DNA of 64,000 bases from positions 62,001 through 126,000 of the forward strand of contig OENT01000338.1 of the NCBI GenBank assembly GCA_900239685.1. Reading direction: 5' to 3'. Position numbers and translations under genes: made by a program. Below are positions 1 to 20,846 of this stretch, piece by piece. Source of the stretch: Rotaria macrura (taxonomy: Eukaryota; Rotifera; Eurotatoria; Philodinida; Philodinidae). Below the pieces are notes generated by a model that did no database searches, was not told the origin of the DNA, and worked only from the letters and a program-made list of their open reading frames with translations. Positions within the stretch are counted from its first letter, which is position 1; every line of letters starts with the position of its first letter.

Positions 1-238
1 GCTTTTTTTGTCTACGCATGCTTTACTATGAACTTTTTCACACCAAATATTTACAAGAAACGACTCGGCCAATGACTGAAAATGAATAATACCAATATTC
101 TACTTAGTGTATTCCTATATATATATACGATATCTTTGATTCGCTATCTTTTATATCTGACTATCACCGTGTTTAGGACGCTGATTATAATTTTGTTTTC
201 GTAGCAATATTTCTTAGAACTTTTTCACTAATTCTTAC

Positions 239-2463
239 CCAAAGTGCCGAAAGAACAAAAACACCTAATGTTCGACCTTTATCTATTCGATCATAACAAA
301 CACGACGAAGCCATAAAGCTGTTTCTATATTAAGACAACAAAGAAACATATATTTTACATGTATATTATTTGATTGACTATATAAAGTTCTGTTTATTGA
401 ATCTTACGCATATTCCAAACATCTAGAATAACTTTTAAACTAGTTGCTAATTCTAATTGAAGTGGTTTGACATTAGTTAAAAGATTCCATTGTGCAACTC
501 CATTTTTATCGTATCCATTAAAGCCAAGGCCAGCTGCATTATTAACAGCTTCCGATAAAATAAATGCCAGATAATATCTAAGAGATGAGAAATAAATTTC
601 TTGAAGTTTCATGTTGTTTTGTTCCCAAGTATTTCTATCAGCTTACTTTACTCGACAACAAAATGTTGAAAATAAAAGAAAACAGATTCGTTTTATCCAT
701 GGAGAATTTATCATTTCTTGACTTAAGTTATACTCAATCGGATAATTGGGTGTATGAGCAATAAGTATATAGCCCCAAAGAACACATTGTAAAAGTTTTG
801 TCACAACAGGCCAAAACGTCGATGGTTGCTCTATTTTCGACGGATGTTGTTTTTCATCCATTGATTTATTTGTTGTTGCACTTATTGGTATTACAAGTAA
901 ATTACGGCCTTCAACAAAGTCTTGATAATCTTTGAAGAAACATAATGGTCCAACACAGATTCCATGAAAATAAAATATGTAACTAAGATATTCGATGGGA
1001 CTCGGCACGTCAAGAACTTTTTGTTTCTCTTGATCGTCACTTAGTCCGCGATGTTCTTTGTCATCGTCTGGTCTTCGAAGTTGAGCACGTCGTTTGAATC
1101 GATAACCATCATAGAATGCAAAAGCAAGTGCGGTTAATTTTTGAGTACTTATCATTAATGGTCCACTTATATCTAGTGTATAATTTCCATAATCATATAT
1201 TAAACGATGAATATGAACTAGATCAAGCATAAAATTTTACAGTTTCCATGAAAATAAACCTACTGCTTACTTGCGCTCATATAGACCATACAGAAGACGA
1301 ACACAAAAAGATACGACCGTTGTGGAGGAAGCATATGAAGCATAAGATATACAATCGATGATTGAGCGATTAAATGCCATATTTGTGAACCAAAACAGAA
1401 ATAACTGAGAGCAATACCAAGTAGGCTGGCTAAAATCGAACAAATATCAACTAATAAAATGATTACAAGTTTCCTTACAGATTCTCACTGCCACTTATAT
1501 TCAACGGACATGTTAGAATACTGGTGATAATTTCAGAGAAGATCAGAGTTGAGCAAGTCAAGTTTGACTTGTCAATTATCACTGAACATGAAACTATCTC
1601 TGTGAGTGAAAGAATCGGTGTGAGTATGTTTGCATGGATTTGCCAAGCCAATGTTACTAGAGTAGCTGTTATGAAATGATGCGAATTACATAATTTCTGA
1701 TGACAATATAAAAAGATACGTCTTCTTGAAGCGATCGAATGTTGAAATAATTAGAGAATTATTGAATTAAAATTTTTCTGAAGTCACTCGACCAGAAAAA
1801 TAAATCAATCTAATGGGTTTGTTAGATAAACACTTGCTTTTGTATTCTTACATTCTTACTAAAGAAATAAACCTATAAAATAATCTTTTATTTTGTTCTA
1901 ATTTTTGTGAAATTTAAAGTTTGTATTGTTTGGTAGTAAGTCGATTAGAATAACGTAAGAATACGAATTTTTTCATTTTGATTGTCAAACCAATCGTAGA
2001 AATATGATTGTTATCCTCGAATGTGAATCAACGATTGCAATCTTTTGAGAGAGAAACAATATGATTATAAATATTAGAAGTTTCTATCTATTTCCATCAT
2101 AATGATAAGATAATCGAAGATCTCATCTTCAGAAAAGAAAAGTATTATCTTAGAAAAAGAATCACATAAATATAAAAGTCGATTAGAAATCTATCGACGA
2201 AAAATTCAAAATGTACAGAAATCTTTGCTCAACGATGTTTAAAAACAAAAGAACTAAATCATACCGACGATATGTCTTGGAATTATATTTCCTTGTTTAG
2301 GTGGTAAAAGATGACGAAAACATATAGCAAATATCAATGCCAATATTTCAGAGAGAAGAAAATTGAATTGATCGATTGGTAGACCGAGCATGTTAGCAAC
2401 AGGACTAAGAGTACGTGAACCTGAATATGATGAACCGTCAGAATTGCCTGCAGGTTGATCCAT
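239..2463 (-). CDS. MBOAT2: MBOAT1/2-like lysophospholipid acyltransferase, 5' part (partial at left edge)
   Basis: Five exons are visible: 2265-2463, 1271-1429, 647-1217, 408-577 and 239-324. All have GT-AG junctions in phase, and the 3' exons lie off the window. The product would transfer an acyl chain from acyl-CoA to lysophospholipids in the ER membrane (Lands-cycle remodelling). The start is ATG at 2463. Family stretches seen are LPIDQFNFLLSE near the N terminus, DISGPLMISTQKLTALAF, PSIEYLSY-like SPIEYLSYIFYFHGICVGP, FKDYQDFVEG, EAVNNAAGLGFNGYDKNG and WNMQTALWLRRVCYDR ending LSALW. The conserved Asn of the W-N-x-Q-T segment is present. The catalytic His expected right after LSALW should be in the next exon, which I could not find before base 1. 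Most of the visible protein is hydrophobic, as expected for a multi-pass enzyme. Intron lengths are 835, 53, 69 and 83 nt. The MBOAT1 versus MBOAT2 assignment is not resolvable. Confidence 0.9.
1544..1602. repeat. Short copy of the CAAGTCAA-word hAT MITE, inside MBOAT intron 1
   Basis: It starts CAGAGTTGAGCAAGTCAAG and ends CTATCTCTG. The start matches the reverse complement of the right end of the 11431-11569 element (CAGAGCTGAGCAAGTCAA). I see no target duplication here, so it is a decayed or internally deleted relative. Confidence 0.5.
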
Positions 2464-3843
2464 GATGGTAATCTCTTTTTTTTGTTATTTACTTAGCTAA
2501 TATAAAATAATTAGATAAATAAATAAATCAGTAAATTCTTCTACAAGAGAAAATCATGAATATCATCAATTAGTTCCTGTTTCTATTAGAAATCATCACC
2601 CATTACAAAAATAATCACGCTAGTATCAAATAATCTCGACCAGTTGTATAAATGATTTCAAAATCAATATCAATAATCGGATTTCGACGAGTATAGATAA
2701 CCTACTTTGACAAATGAAGAAAGTAGAGTATCCAGTGTCGTCTATTTCTTGAGAGAATTTAACAAATAGAAAAATAGTGCTTGAGTTCGAATTATGTACA
2801 TAAGATAAGTTTCAAAATAATGACAAGAAGATTTGGGAAGGTGGGTGAAAGAGAACTGTTTAGACTTGTTTCGCAGAATTAGAGATATATCAAGTGACAT
2901 CTCAGCCGATACTGAAATATGTATAAAAAGATCGAATGACAAGCTTTTATTCCTAGATTGTAAATTGGAAAGCACTGAACATTTTTGTTCGAAAGAATAT
3001 TCCCTTCACGAAATATGGAATTCCAAAATCTTTGTGGGGAATACGTAGGACTTTTGAGATTCGAGTATCTCATGAAGGAAACATTCTCATTTCAATCTAT
3101 GAGCTAAACCGAAGTCAAATTATATTCATTTGTTTTCTATTTATACATAGCATGTTAGAAATGAAAACTTACGTGAAAAATCAATAGTCCGACAAGGAAT
3201 ATTTACATTCATTTATCTCTTGTCCGATTTATCATAAGTGTAGAATTTCAACTTTAAAACATCAATGGGGAATAAAAAAACTTCTCTCGTCATACATCTC
3301 GTACGTCGGTTATGTCTATGAAGAAATGCTTGTTAAATAAAAGTGCAAATTTAATATGCGACAGTTAGCGAAATGTCCCTAGAAATAGAATAAATATAAT
3401 TTAGACTGATAACATCGAAGGTAAATTATCAAGATCATTGCATATGATATAAGTGATGAAGCTTACACAGTCTTGCCGTAGTTTTTTTTCTAGCACTCAA
3501 GATGACGTTGATAATTGAAGATAAAGACGCATCATTTTCATGCGTTTTTACTGACAAAGGAACTGTCTAGCATCCGGAAAATATTATTTATTCCTTAATT
3601 ATTTTTCTGATCCTCTATATGACGTAGCTCGCCAAAGAACGATTTTCTTCTTATCACGCGTGTGTCATTTTAAGAAGAGCAAATAATAATAATAATAAAA
3701 TAAAATAGATAACCGTAATAACTATGTTAAGCCTTCATGTTTAGATACAAAACAACAACAGAGAAAAACAGAAACAACAGATAATGACTACACACGAGCA
3801 GATTCAGAATGGAAAATATTTTGTTCTATTTTATCGAATCTAT
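2464..3843. other. Intergenic, MBOAT promoter side to SNRPE 3' side
   Basis: About 1.4 kb without a supported gene. Short overlapping reading frames on both strands at 2742-3073 have no recognisable motif and no splice support. The MBOAT promoter should lie just above 2463. A minus-strand AATAAA near 3588 could serve as a distal poly(A) signal for SNRPE. Confidence 0.6.
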
Positions 3844-4140
3844 TCATTTTATTTGTGCAGCCGTTGCTTGTATTTGTTGTATTAAACTAATATTATCGCC
3901 TTTAAGTAAAATCCGTCCAATATTTTTTCGTTGATTCTTTTTTAATAAGATCTCTTCTGCATCATCCAAAACAAGATTCATGTATTCATCAAAACCAATG
4001 ATATAACCTTCAATGCGTGTTGCTGTTTGTTCATACAACCACACTTGTATACGGGATCGATTTTGTAAATATCGAAATATTAAATTGATTGGTTGTACCA
4101 ATACTTTTTGTACTTTTGTTGGTGGGGCTCGTGCTGCCAT
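3844..4140 (-). CDS. SNRPE: Small nuclear ribonucleoprotein E (Sm protein E)
   Basis: A single coding exon gives 98 residues, close to the usual 92 or so for SmE. The protein is one of seven Sm subunits that form the ring around the U-rich Sm site of spliceosomal snRNAs U1, U2, U4 and U5. Sm1 and Sm2 motifs are nearly intact: [20 protein letters not shown], then [20 protein letters not shown], then [14 protein letters not shown]. The start ATG at 4140 follows the reading frame of the conserved MAxR...[10 protein letters not shown] terminus. An upstream in-frame extension to 4173 is not conserved and lies partly in the predicted 5' UTR intron. The C terminus has a short extra Ala/Gln tail. An AATAAA overlaps the stop codon region. 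Confidence 0.97.
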   Translation of the reverse strand: MAARAPPTKVQKVLVQPINLIFRYLQNRSRIQVWLYEQTATRIEGYIIGFDEYMNLVLDDAEEILLKKNQRKNIGRILLKGDNISLIQQIQATAAQIK

Positions 4141-4156
4141 TGTTTTTAATTCAAAT

Positions 4157-4236
4157 CTGAAGAAAATAAGCAAGACTCATTTCTTTTTTTTTTATATAAA
4201 AGTTTTCTGGAAAAACATAAACATCAAAGGACATAC
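4157..4236 (-). other. Predicted 5' UTR intron of SNRPE
   Basis: On the minus strand the donor GTATGT at 4236 and the acceptor TTATTTTCTTCAG ending at 4157 delimit 80 nt, 16 nt above the SmE start codon. Both sites are strong and the length fits the short-intron class of this genome. It needs RNA evidence. Confidence 0.55.
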
Positions 4237-4302
4237 CGTATGAAGTATCTAGCTGAGTTAAATAAAATTACAAACAAAAGAATTCACAATATAAATATAT
4301 AT

Positions 4303-4318
4303 ATATATATACATATAC
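4303..4318. repeat. TA dinucleotide microsatellite
   Basis: Run of alternating A and T between SNRPE and the ZYG11B 3' end. The rest of 4237-4694 holds no supported gene. Confidence 0.7.
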
Positions 4319-4694
4319 ATTTGATAAAGTGTATAGACAAAACATTGTTTTTCTTTTCAGAAACAATTCCTGACAAGTAAAAATTATTCATATTGCACAT
4401 AAAATACTCGTAGGATTAGTTTTTGGAAAAGAATACGCGTGCTGGATTGAATAGAGAATAAAAAACGAAGAAATAAAGAAACGCCATGAAATGATCGAGA
4501 TCACTCGAAGTATTTGAACGCCGTGGTTTTCTTTTTCGAATAAGTACGAAAATGACAAGAAATGATTCACTGTTTACAATACTGTTATTTAAAACAAATA
4601 ACTAAGATTGCTCATTTGTTACACCAATGAAATTTACATGATACTGATATATAATAGTGAAATTTATCAAACAAAAAACAAAATTCGTTTTCTA

Positions 4695-12932
<8,238 letters not shown>

Positions 12933-13241
12933 TGACGTAAGTTGTCTTCTTAAGTGTGGTTCTTTTTTGGGATATGGATCAAAAGGAATGTTGCCAATGG
13001 GCAATCATAGAAAGATGCTGAATGAATCACTTCATCGAAGATCTCCATCTGAAAGAAGAAACAAGAAGAATATATTGAATATGACTGAAAAAATTAAAGA
13101 CAAAGAAACGACGAAGATTAATGTTTTTATTTCACTTTTATAAACTTCACTTCAAACTAGAGAATAAAATATAATTAATCAGAATAAGACCCGTTGTAAT
13201 CGAGTAGAGAAAGAAGAAGAAAACAACATAACAAGAATTAA
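12933..13241. other. Compact ZYG11B promoter / GRASP 3' UTR interval
   Basis: Only about 310 bp separate the two genes. A minus-strand AATAAA at 13126-13131 fits the GRASP poly(A) signal. The rest must hold the ZYG11B 5' UTR and promoter. A second-frame stretch with ATG at 13048 is preceded by TTCTTTCAG, so a 5' UTR splice acceptor there is possible. Confidence 0.5.
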
Positions 13242-15602
13242 CTAATGATTATGACTGTGACCATGATCATGACTATGACCATGACCATTAGTATCGCAGT
13301 CATGTTGATGACTGTGCATATCTTGTGTGTAAGGTGAAGCACGAGATACCTGTTGTACGGGCGCTGAAAATGGATTCGTTGCATTCGGATTGAATTGAAA
13401 AGGTACCTGCTGTTGTTGATTATTTCCGAATAGGGAAGGGGCTATAGGCTGAAAATATTGTTGTTGCGGATTGAATGGAGGCATCATCGGAGGTGGAACA
13501 ATATTTGAATATTGATTCGAAGCAGCTGCATTTGTTAGTGATTGAGAATAAAACGGAGCAGTAGCAGGAGGTGGAGAATGTATGTTACTTGGATTGGGCA
13601 TAAAATACGACGTAGTTGCAGGAGCAACCGTTGGCACAGTGTTAGATGATTGATTCAGTGTATTGTCACTGAATTGCCTTTAATCAAATAGAAATATGTT
13701 GTCATGTTAGTATGAACAATGGCTAATAGTCAAAGAGCTACACTATCCGTAAGAATGGTTATGCGAATTCAATTATCATACATATATACTTGGATGAAAC
13801 AGAATTTCGCCGATTTAGCAGTGCGATACAAAAAATGATCGAAGGTGTTCTAATCTGTTTAGATTTATATCCTTTCCTATAACCCATGCCCTATCAGTTC
13901 ATATAGTGAATGTTAAAAAATGAAGTACTCATCTACTTTACCTTATACATAAAGACGTATTTAGATTGTAGAATCCTTACATCGGAAGCGGTGGAGAATG
14001 CATAGACCCTAATGGTCAGAGCAATGTCAAATTTAATTTATTGATCATGTTTTAAAAAATCGATTTCGACTTGAACCGTTAACTTTCTATTCAATGCTCT
14101 ATATATCATATTCAATTCTTGGATGAGTGGAATTTGACAAAGATCAAGTAACTGCACTGTTGCTACGCATGTTTTACATAGAAATAGTTTTTTTTTTATC
14201 AAAGTTTCCTTAAAGAACGATAGAAGAAGTTATATCGAGATTAAGTGATTTCATATACAGCTGCAGAATTCGTTTGAAATGAACATATGCAAAAAGAATT
14301 TATAACTTTTTGTCAATTAGAGATGTTGCATGTGGTTATGGTAAAAATACTATAGTCTAATATGATGATCATTCTAGAACAAGCTGATTGTCATTCAGTT
14401 CAATTAACTATTACTCAAAACTACGGGCATGAATTGTAAACGTAAAGATGTATAATACTAGAGATGAAATATCATATCATGCAGTTTGCCTTTGATAAAG
14501 GATAGCGTATAAAGAACTTGATTAGTATCTCATGCCATATAAAAAATAATATACGACATGTTATATTTAGCATTTATGTTTACAGAAGAATGCTTATCGT
14601 TAATACTTTTTTAACTATCTTGTTTAAAAAATCTCTTCTAGTTTTATTTTTTTGCTAATCATACTTCGTAAATTGACTAGGGTCAGTAATTGCATTCGTT
14701 GTTGCTGTTGTTTCGCTCGTTGGATTCGTGTTCATTGGTGGTGGTATAAATAAACTTGGCATAGTAACTGTTATTGGTGGCATATTAACAGGTTGAAGTG
14801 TAAAACTCATATTTGTTCCTGTTGTTAAATTTGGTGGCGGTATTGCAGATAGTAATGGAGCTTTGTCATTGTTCATTATCAATGGGTTAGATTTCGTTAC
14901 TGGAGTTGGATTAGTTGAACGTAATGGTATACGATGTAAATAACCGTAACCAATTCCACAACCTAAACTACCTTCACCACCCCATCCAATATTTGGTGTA
15001 AGATTTATTTCACGTGTTGAATCATTTTCACAATTATAAACATAAAGTTTAAGTGATTTCCCTTGATTACTATCAATTAATGCATAAAAATCTTCAGCAT
15101 CGTTTAGTAACGTATCAGCTCCTATAATGTAATCGGTATTCGAACGTAAACCAGCTAGTGCAGCTGGTGAATGTGGTTGAACATCGAGTACATGCCAAAC
15201 ATTTTCATTTGCTTTGTCAAATGAAGAAAAACGTATACTTAAACCAAGTAAACCCTACGCAAAACAGCAGAAAAAAATGGAATAAGAAATAAATACAGCA
15301 GTAGAATTTAATCATCATACGTGACCACCCCAGTTTTCATGTGGAGTCAATTGTACTTGACGAACTACTTGTGCTTTACTGTTATAAACAAGTAATTCAA
15401 CTGCTTTATTAATATTTTCTTTCAAAGTTTCTTTGAATTTCTCATTATCTGTATCGAGTCGAACGCCATTTATGCTCACAATAAAATCGAAGTAAGGCTC
15501 TAAACCAGCTTTATGTCCTGGCGAACCATTTTGTACGCGTAAAACATGAAAGCCTTCTGTGCCACCTCCGGGAATATTTAGACTACTACTGCCAAGACCC
15601 AT
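13242..15602 (-). CDS. GORASP2: Golgi reassembly-stacking protein (GRASP55/65 family)
   Basis: Three exons, 15321-15602, 14665-15254 and 13242-13668, give 432 residues in phase. GRASPs tether Golgi cisternae through two atypical PDZ domains and act in unconventional secretion. PDZ1 starts at [20 protein letters not shown] and continues with [18 protein letters not shown]. It runs into PDZ2 through [17 protein letters not shown], then [19 protein letters not shown], and closes with [21 protein letters not shown]. Gly2 after the start Met fits the N-myristoylation site that anchors GRASPs to the membrane. The C-terminal half is the usual low-complexity Pro/Ser/Asn/Gln region (SPR domain), with many PPP and QQQ runs. 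The odd part is the end: about 25 residues dominated by His with Gly, Ser and Asp ([14 protein letters not shown]), not typical of GRASPs I know. Introns are 66 and 996 nt. Confidence 0.95.
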
Positions 15603-17926
15603 TCGTAGATATGAAATGCCAATTATAAGTTTCTTTTTTTTTTCTTAGAAAAAGAATTAATGCAATCTCTTTTAAATATGATAATAAGCATAAGCGAGCA
15701 TGACACGCTTTCGTTTTGGTCCAATTAAATCATTCACTTGACATCGTTGTTTAATTGGAGTTAAAAAGATAAAAGTCACTTGAATTCAAAGATAATAAGT
15801 AAAATCAATGAATTTTCATTACTTCTTTCTACCATCGAAAATTGATTAATTAGATGCCGTATGCATTCTAGCGACATCTATCGAAATTATTCACTTGCTT
15901 TAACAATATACATACATGTATATATGTATACATGTGTAAGTAATGACATATAGATACGTTTTTACTCATGCAACACGAATAAAAAGATTCTTTTGACAGG
16001 TAAGAAAGGTAACTGAATTTTTCAGTCGTAAAAAAGGTATAGACTTCGGGGATAAAGGTGTTCATTATCCCCATTTTTTACTTTATTCCCATCAAACACT
16101 GTATATACAGTGTCCATGAATAAAAAAACTGTGTTCCTCTAAATATGATCGCATTAATATGGCTCACATCGGTTTTCTCGAGTTGAAATCAGGCCGATGG
16201 TGATGCGCTGATACGAATGACTGATTTTTAGTGCATTCATCTTAGAATGCAAGTATCTTCAGATAATCAATCACTCTTTCCTTGTGATCTACGTTGTGCA
16301 AGCATTGTGATAGCTATGCCGAGTAAGGCTTATATCGTTTATAATACATTGATAACTTCGACATGACAGTAAAAATCTATGAAAATCATAAGTTCATAGT
16401 CATTCGTAGTAGGCAAATGCTGGGCTTTTTGAGTTCTCTTTGTTTTCAAAGTTGATCGCTTTGTACTATCTTTACTTCTAATGTTTAAACTTCAATTAGT
16501 CTGTGCTCGCTGTTCACTAGTTTGTACATAATGAGAGTTCATAGCTCACAACCATTTGCTTCCGAGCAGCGATAATGTATTTTTTCTTTTCTAAATCGAA
16601 ATCTCGCTTATAATGAATAGATTAATCCACTAAACTATTGTCTATCCAGATGAGTCACTGTTATTGCTGATTTTTTTCTACTCACAGTATTTACAAGTGG
16701 ATGAGGTTTTTTCAAACCTGTACTGCTAATTTTGGACGAGAAGACAACAATAGATTTCGCTTCCTATCATGCTCAACCGATTTGCTGCCGTTACCAAGGT
16801 AGATCGTTGATTGGACTTTTTCAAGAACCAATTTTTATTTGAAGCAAACATTTTAGAACGATAAAAGCAACATGGAACGAAAATATCTATCACTTTTTTT
16901 TCTTCTTCAGTTTCAACGAAACTGATTGGATACATTACTAGCAATAAGTTATCTTCTGAGGTAAGCAGTTATCATCTGTAGTGAAAATGCTGCTTGATAC
17001 ATTGTCTTTTCAAAAATGATGTTTTTCCTTTCGTATGGATTTTACCAGTGTCATAAATACACGAACACTTTTGTGGCTATCACAAGAAAAATACAGGGTT
17101 CTTGCTAAATTCAACTCTTTCAAAGATATAAGATGATAATTCTCTTCGTAGATTGATGAGTTTCAGCAAAATGAAAGAATCAAATGAAATAGCTGGCTGT
17201 TCAATAGACAAAGCTTCTGAATCGCCATCAATATTTTCATCATCAAGAATAGCAGCAGCTTCAGAAATCCCTTTCATTCTTTCAGATACTGGCAACTTCT
17301 CAAAGGAATCACTGCTCTCACTTCGTGCAGACTCTTCTTACCTTTTCGACAGTTTGAAAGAATTGTTCATTGCAAATAAATTCAAATTTTTGAAATACAT
17401 ATAACTCTATAAGTAGAACTGAATTTGTCAAATTGCTTAAGTTCTTAGGTATTTTCTGCTATGATATAATGAAGCCGCAAGAACTAAAGATGATCGTTTT
17501 TATCGGCCCGGCTTCGAAACATTCATAAGTTGGATTTAGTTGAAACTTTTATACAGATCGTGCAAACATGTTGCAGTCTCTACTTTTTTGTTTCTTTTTA
17601 TCTTCTACTCGAGTAACAATTCCAAAAACAGCTAGAGCACTAAAAACTAAATGGTTTTTGCAGCAGATATTATTTTGTAGGGTCTGTTGAAAATTGGTGA
17701 GACAATATTTTTTTTAAATAAAAAACAGCCACCCGTATGTGTTTCTAATATGTGTAAAGAACGTTTCAGATTAACGAATAGATATCCTATGTGTAACAAA
17801 CTGGGGAATTACAGGAATGTTTTCCATAAAAACTAGTTGTTCTGAAAAACTTCGGCAGACCGAAAACAATTGTCACTGTTTTCACATAGAAAACGTTCTA
17901 TGATATCAATTTTTTAACTTTTAAGC
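15603..17926. other. Intergenic region above GRASP
   Basis: Holds the GRASP promoter. No supported gene. Mirrored frames around 16726-17404, one acidic with LDDENIDGDSEAL and one Ser-rich, have no family motif and no convincing splice partners. They could be a worn coding remnant. A small perfect palindrome ACTGTATATACAGT lies near 16100. Confidence 0.5.
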
Positions 17927-18681
17927 CAAAGAAGGGATCAACTTAAGGCCACAAATCTGCCCACTACCTTTTTTCTAACAGACTGGTTTGGAAGCAGTAT
18001 TTACTGATAGATTTCAAAACGGTGAGCATTCTCATGTGGTTTTAGTGATATCCTGAATGTAACTTCATGGATCGTTACCATCGTCTTTTTCTTCGTTTTT
18101 TTGCTATTTTTTCAAAAACAGTGAAGCTTAGCCATAACTTTGCACGCTCTATCGGTACTAAATATATTCACTAAAATTGCACTAAATCACTCGAAACTCA
18201 TCTAGCTATTAGCTTCAATTACTTTTTTACTGAACTGATAATGAAAATCCGAAACATTTACATGAGCTTTTACAATTGTTGATAATGAATTAATCAACAC
18301 TGCTGTATTTACACACATTGTTTTGAAGTTATCTCGCTTAAGACAAAATACCTCATCGTAAATTTTTCAGCATAGATAAGCATGAGTTAGAACTACAAAA
18401 AGTGCCATGAGACCAGGTCTCTCCAGCACTGACCGATTTCGCTATAACAAGAACATGACTCATGATTGGTCGAAAATCACATTTCATCATCGATTTCTCT
18501 GAAAAATCTTGATCGATACAATATGAATCATTAGATATTTCTCCTTTATATATAGAACTCACATACACTTCTTTAAACGTATAATGCGTATCATGCAATA
18601 TGCCTCGTTGTTAAGAGAGCATGCATGAGAATATCCAGTACGCGTCTGATAGGTCATAGCATGATTTTCAGAAACACCCCA
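17927..18681 (+). repeat. Long inverted repeat, left arm (755 bp)
   Basis: Reverse complement of 20092-20846. Both arms are exactly 755 bp and I noticed a single mismatch (ATCAACTTAAGG against ATCAGCTTAAGG). Each arm contains the same 81-residue frame (left 18353-18598 minus, right 20175-20420 plus), starting MHDTHYTFKEVY, with no family resemblance I recognise. No target duplication is seen outside the arms. Confidence 0.95.
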
Positions 18682-20091
18682 AGAGAAATGAATGCGCTGA
18701 TCACAATTATCACACTTTCATCAAGATTTGATCGAGTAACAAGAAAAATGTTATGAAATGGCTATCGATAAGTACAAGATTTTATCATGGAAATCGTGTT
18801 TTGGCCGTGTGCTCCTCTAAACTATATCTAGAGCTAGGGTGACTTCAACATAACCCGGACGGTTATCATCTATCTTAATGTAGAGAAATTTTCACGAATA
18901 TTACTTAAAATTCCTCTTCAATGGTCCATTTTCAGACCCCATTCGATGTTTTTCACAGAGCTAATGAAAAGTTTATGCAGTATCGTTTGATTAGAGATCA
19001 TTTTATCACTTTGAGAACTGTACGGCATTTTCGATTGCGTTGCCTTTTTTCAAAATATATACTTTTATCAGGGTCCAAGTACGCTAGGTTTCTCGTAAGC
19101 CTCATAAGGTGCATTTTGAGCTCTTATATCAAAGAGCTCTCAAGAATTGTGTATTCAATCGACAAACACTCGATATAAATGTTAGGTTTCCATATTGAAA
19201 GCATTTGTGATCAACATGAGAGCATTGCTGCTATTAGAAAAGACTGCCGTAACTTTCTATTCTGAAGACTTTTAGTCTTAAGGAAGACATATGCCTTCCG
19301 AGTGGGTATCTAAACTAGTCGGACCATGGAGATCTCAACATTTTTCTTGTTACTCGTGCAAATCTTGATGAAAATGTGATAATTGTGATCAGCGCATTGA
19401 GTTCTATCGGAATAATTTCAAGAATCAAGAATTTCAATTAAAAAGTATTGTTGCCGATCCCTGGAGAGTACCAAAGGCATGCAAATTCGAAAATTACAAT
19501 TTGAGAGTTTTGATCTAGCGCAAAGACTCAAAGGGGGGATACCCAAGTAATATACATATGAAATCAGAAACAGAGCTCTTGAAAGGAGATTTAACAAAGG
19601 GGACATTCGTCCTTTAAAACCCCAACTCACTAAATTCGTTTCAAAATTTCCAACTGTTCTTCCCCATTTGAATCCTTCGAACTTAGTCTATCTTGTTCAA
19701 AAATGAATGCTCTATAAAATTCCGTAATAAAATTTTCAGTAACTTTCACAAGGATCATTGAAAAGTTAAAATACTAAAAATTTGTTTCGTAAAGAACATT
19801 CGCTTTTTTTCAAAAAACAAAATTTTTTCCGTACAAAACTAAACACGTCCAAAAGATGAAAGACATCACTCGATGCAAGCTTCGACACTCATTTGAAAGA
19901 GATGTTTTCCGCCCCCAGACGCTGTAATTTTAATTCAAAAAATTGAAAAATACTGACGTTTCGTTTTTTTTCGCAATTTTCTAGAGTGCTTCAATTGAAA
20001 TGGCAATAACTCAGTGAATGAAGGGTTTTAAAGAGTAAAACCATTATCGTCAATTCAGTTTTCCACGTACAATCGAATGAAATAAAAGAAA
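18682..20091. other. Spacer of the long inverted repeat
   Basis: 1410 bp without a convincing gene. It holds a second, more diverged inverted pair of about 60 bp at 18691-18751 and 19338-19400 (shared cores TGCGCTGATCACAATTATCA and GAGTAACAAGAAAAATG), so the structure is nested. Confidence 0.7.
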
Positions 20092-20846
20092 TGGGGTGTT
20101 TCTGAAAATCATGCTATGACCTATCAGACGCGTACTGGATATTCTCATGCATGCTCTCTTAACAACGAGGCATATTGCATGATACGCATTATACGTTTAA
20201 AGAAGTGTATGTGAGTTCTATATATAAAGGAGAAATATCTAATGATTCATATTGTATCGATCAAGATTTTTCAGAGAAATCGATGATGAAATGTGATTTT
20301 CGACCAATCATGAGTCATGTTCTTGTTATAGCGAAATCGGTCAGTGCTGGAGAGACCTGGTCTCATGGCACTTTTTGTAGTTCTAACTCATGCTTATCTA
20401 TGCTGAAAAATTTACGATGAGGTATTTTGTCTTAAGCGAGATAACTTCAAAACAATGTGTGTAAATACAGCAGTGTTGATTAATTCATTATCAACAATTG
20501 TAAAAGCTCATGTAAATGTTTCGGATTTTCATTATCAGTTCAGTAAAAAAGTAATTGAAGCTAATAGCTAGATGAGTTTCGAGTGATTTAGTGCAATTTT
20601 AGTGAATATATTTAGTACTGATAGAGCGTGCAAAGTTATGGCTAAGCTTCACTGTTTTTGAAAAAATAGCAAAAAAACGAAGAAAAAGACGATGGTAACG
20701 ATCCATGAAGTTACATTCAGGATATCACTAAAACCACATGAGAATGCTCACCGTTTTGAAATCTATCAGTAAATACTGCTTCCAAACCAGTCTGTTAGAA
20801 AAAAGGTAGTGGGCAGATTTGTGGCCTTAAGCTGATCCCTTCTTTG
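20092..20846 (-). repeat. Long inverted repeat, right arm (755 bp)
   Basis: Partner of 17927-18681. It ends in CCCTTCTTTG, the complement of the left start CAAAGAAGGG. Outside the arms the sequences differ at once. Confidence 0.95.

Noticed and set aside
2833..3073. Small genes on either strand in 2742-3073
   Set aside because: Overlapping frames on both strands, no motif, no splice sites, no codon signal.
4013..4243. Plus-strand gene opposite SNRPE
   Set aside because: It is the antisense shadow of a strongly conserved coding exon.
12933..13004. Extending ZYG11B to 13004
   Set aside because: The codon there is TTG and is preceded by an in-frame stop. The first ATG is at 12932.
16726..17404. 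Gene in the GRASP upstream region
   Set aside because: Acidic and Ser-rich mirror frames with no consistent exon chain; at best a remnant.
18353..20420. Duplicated 81-aa gene in the inverted repeat arms
   Set aside because: Identity follows from the repeat itself, and the frame has no recognisable domain or splice context.
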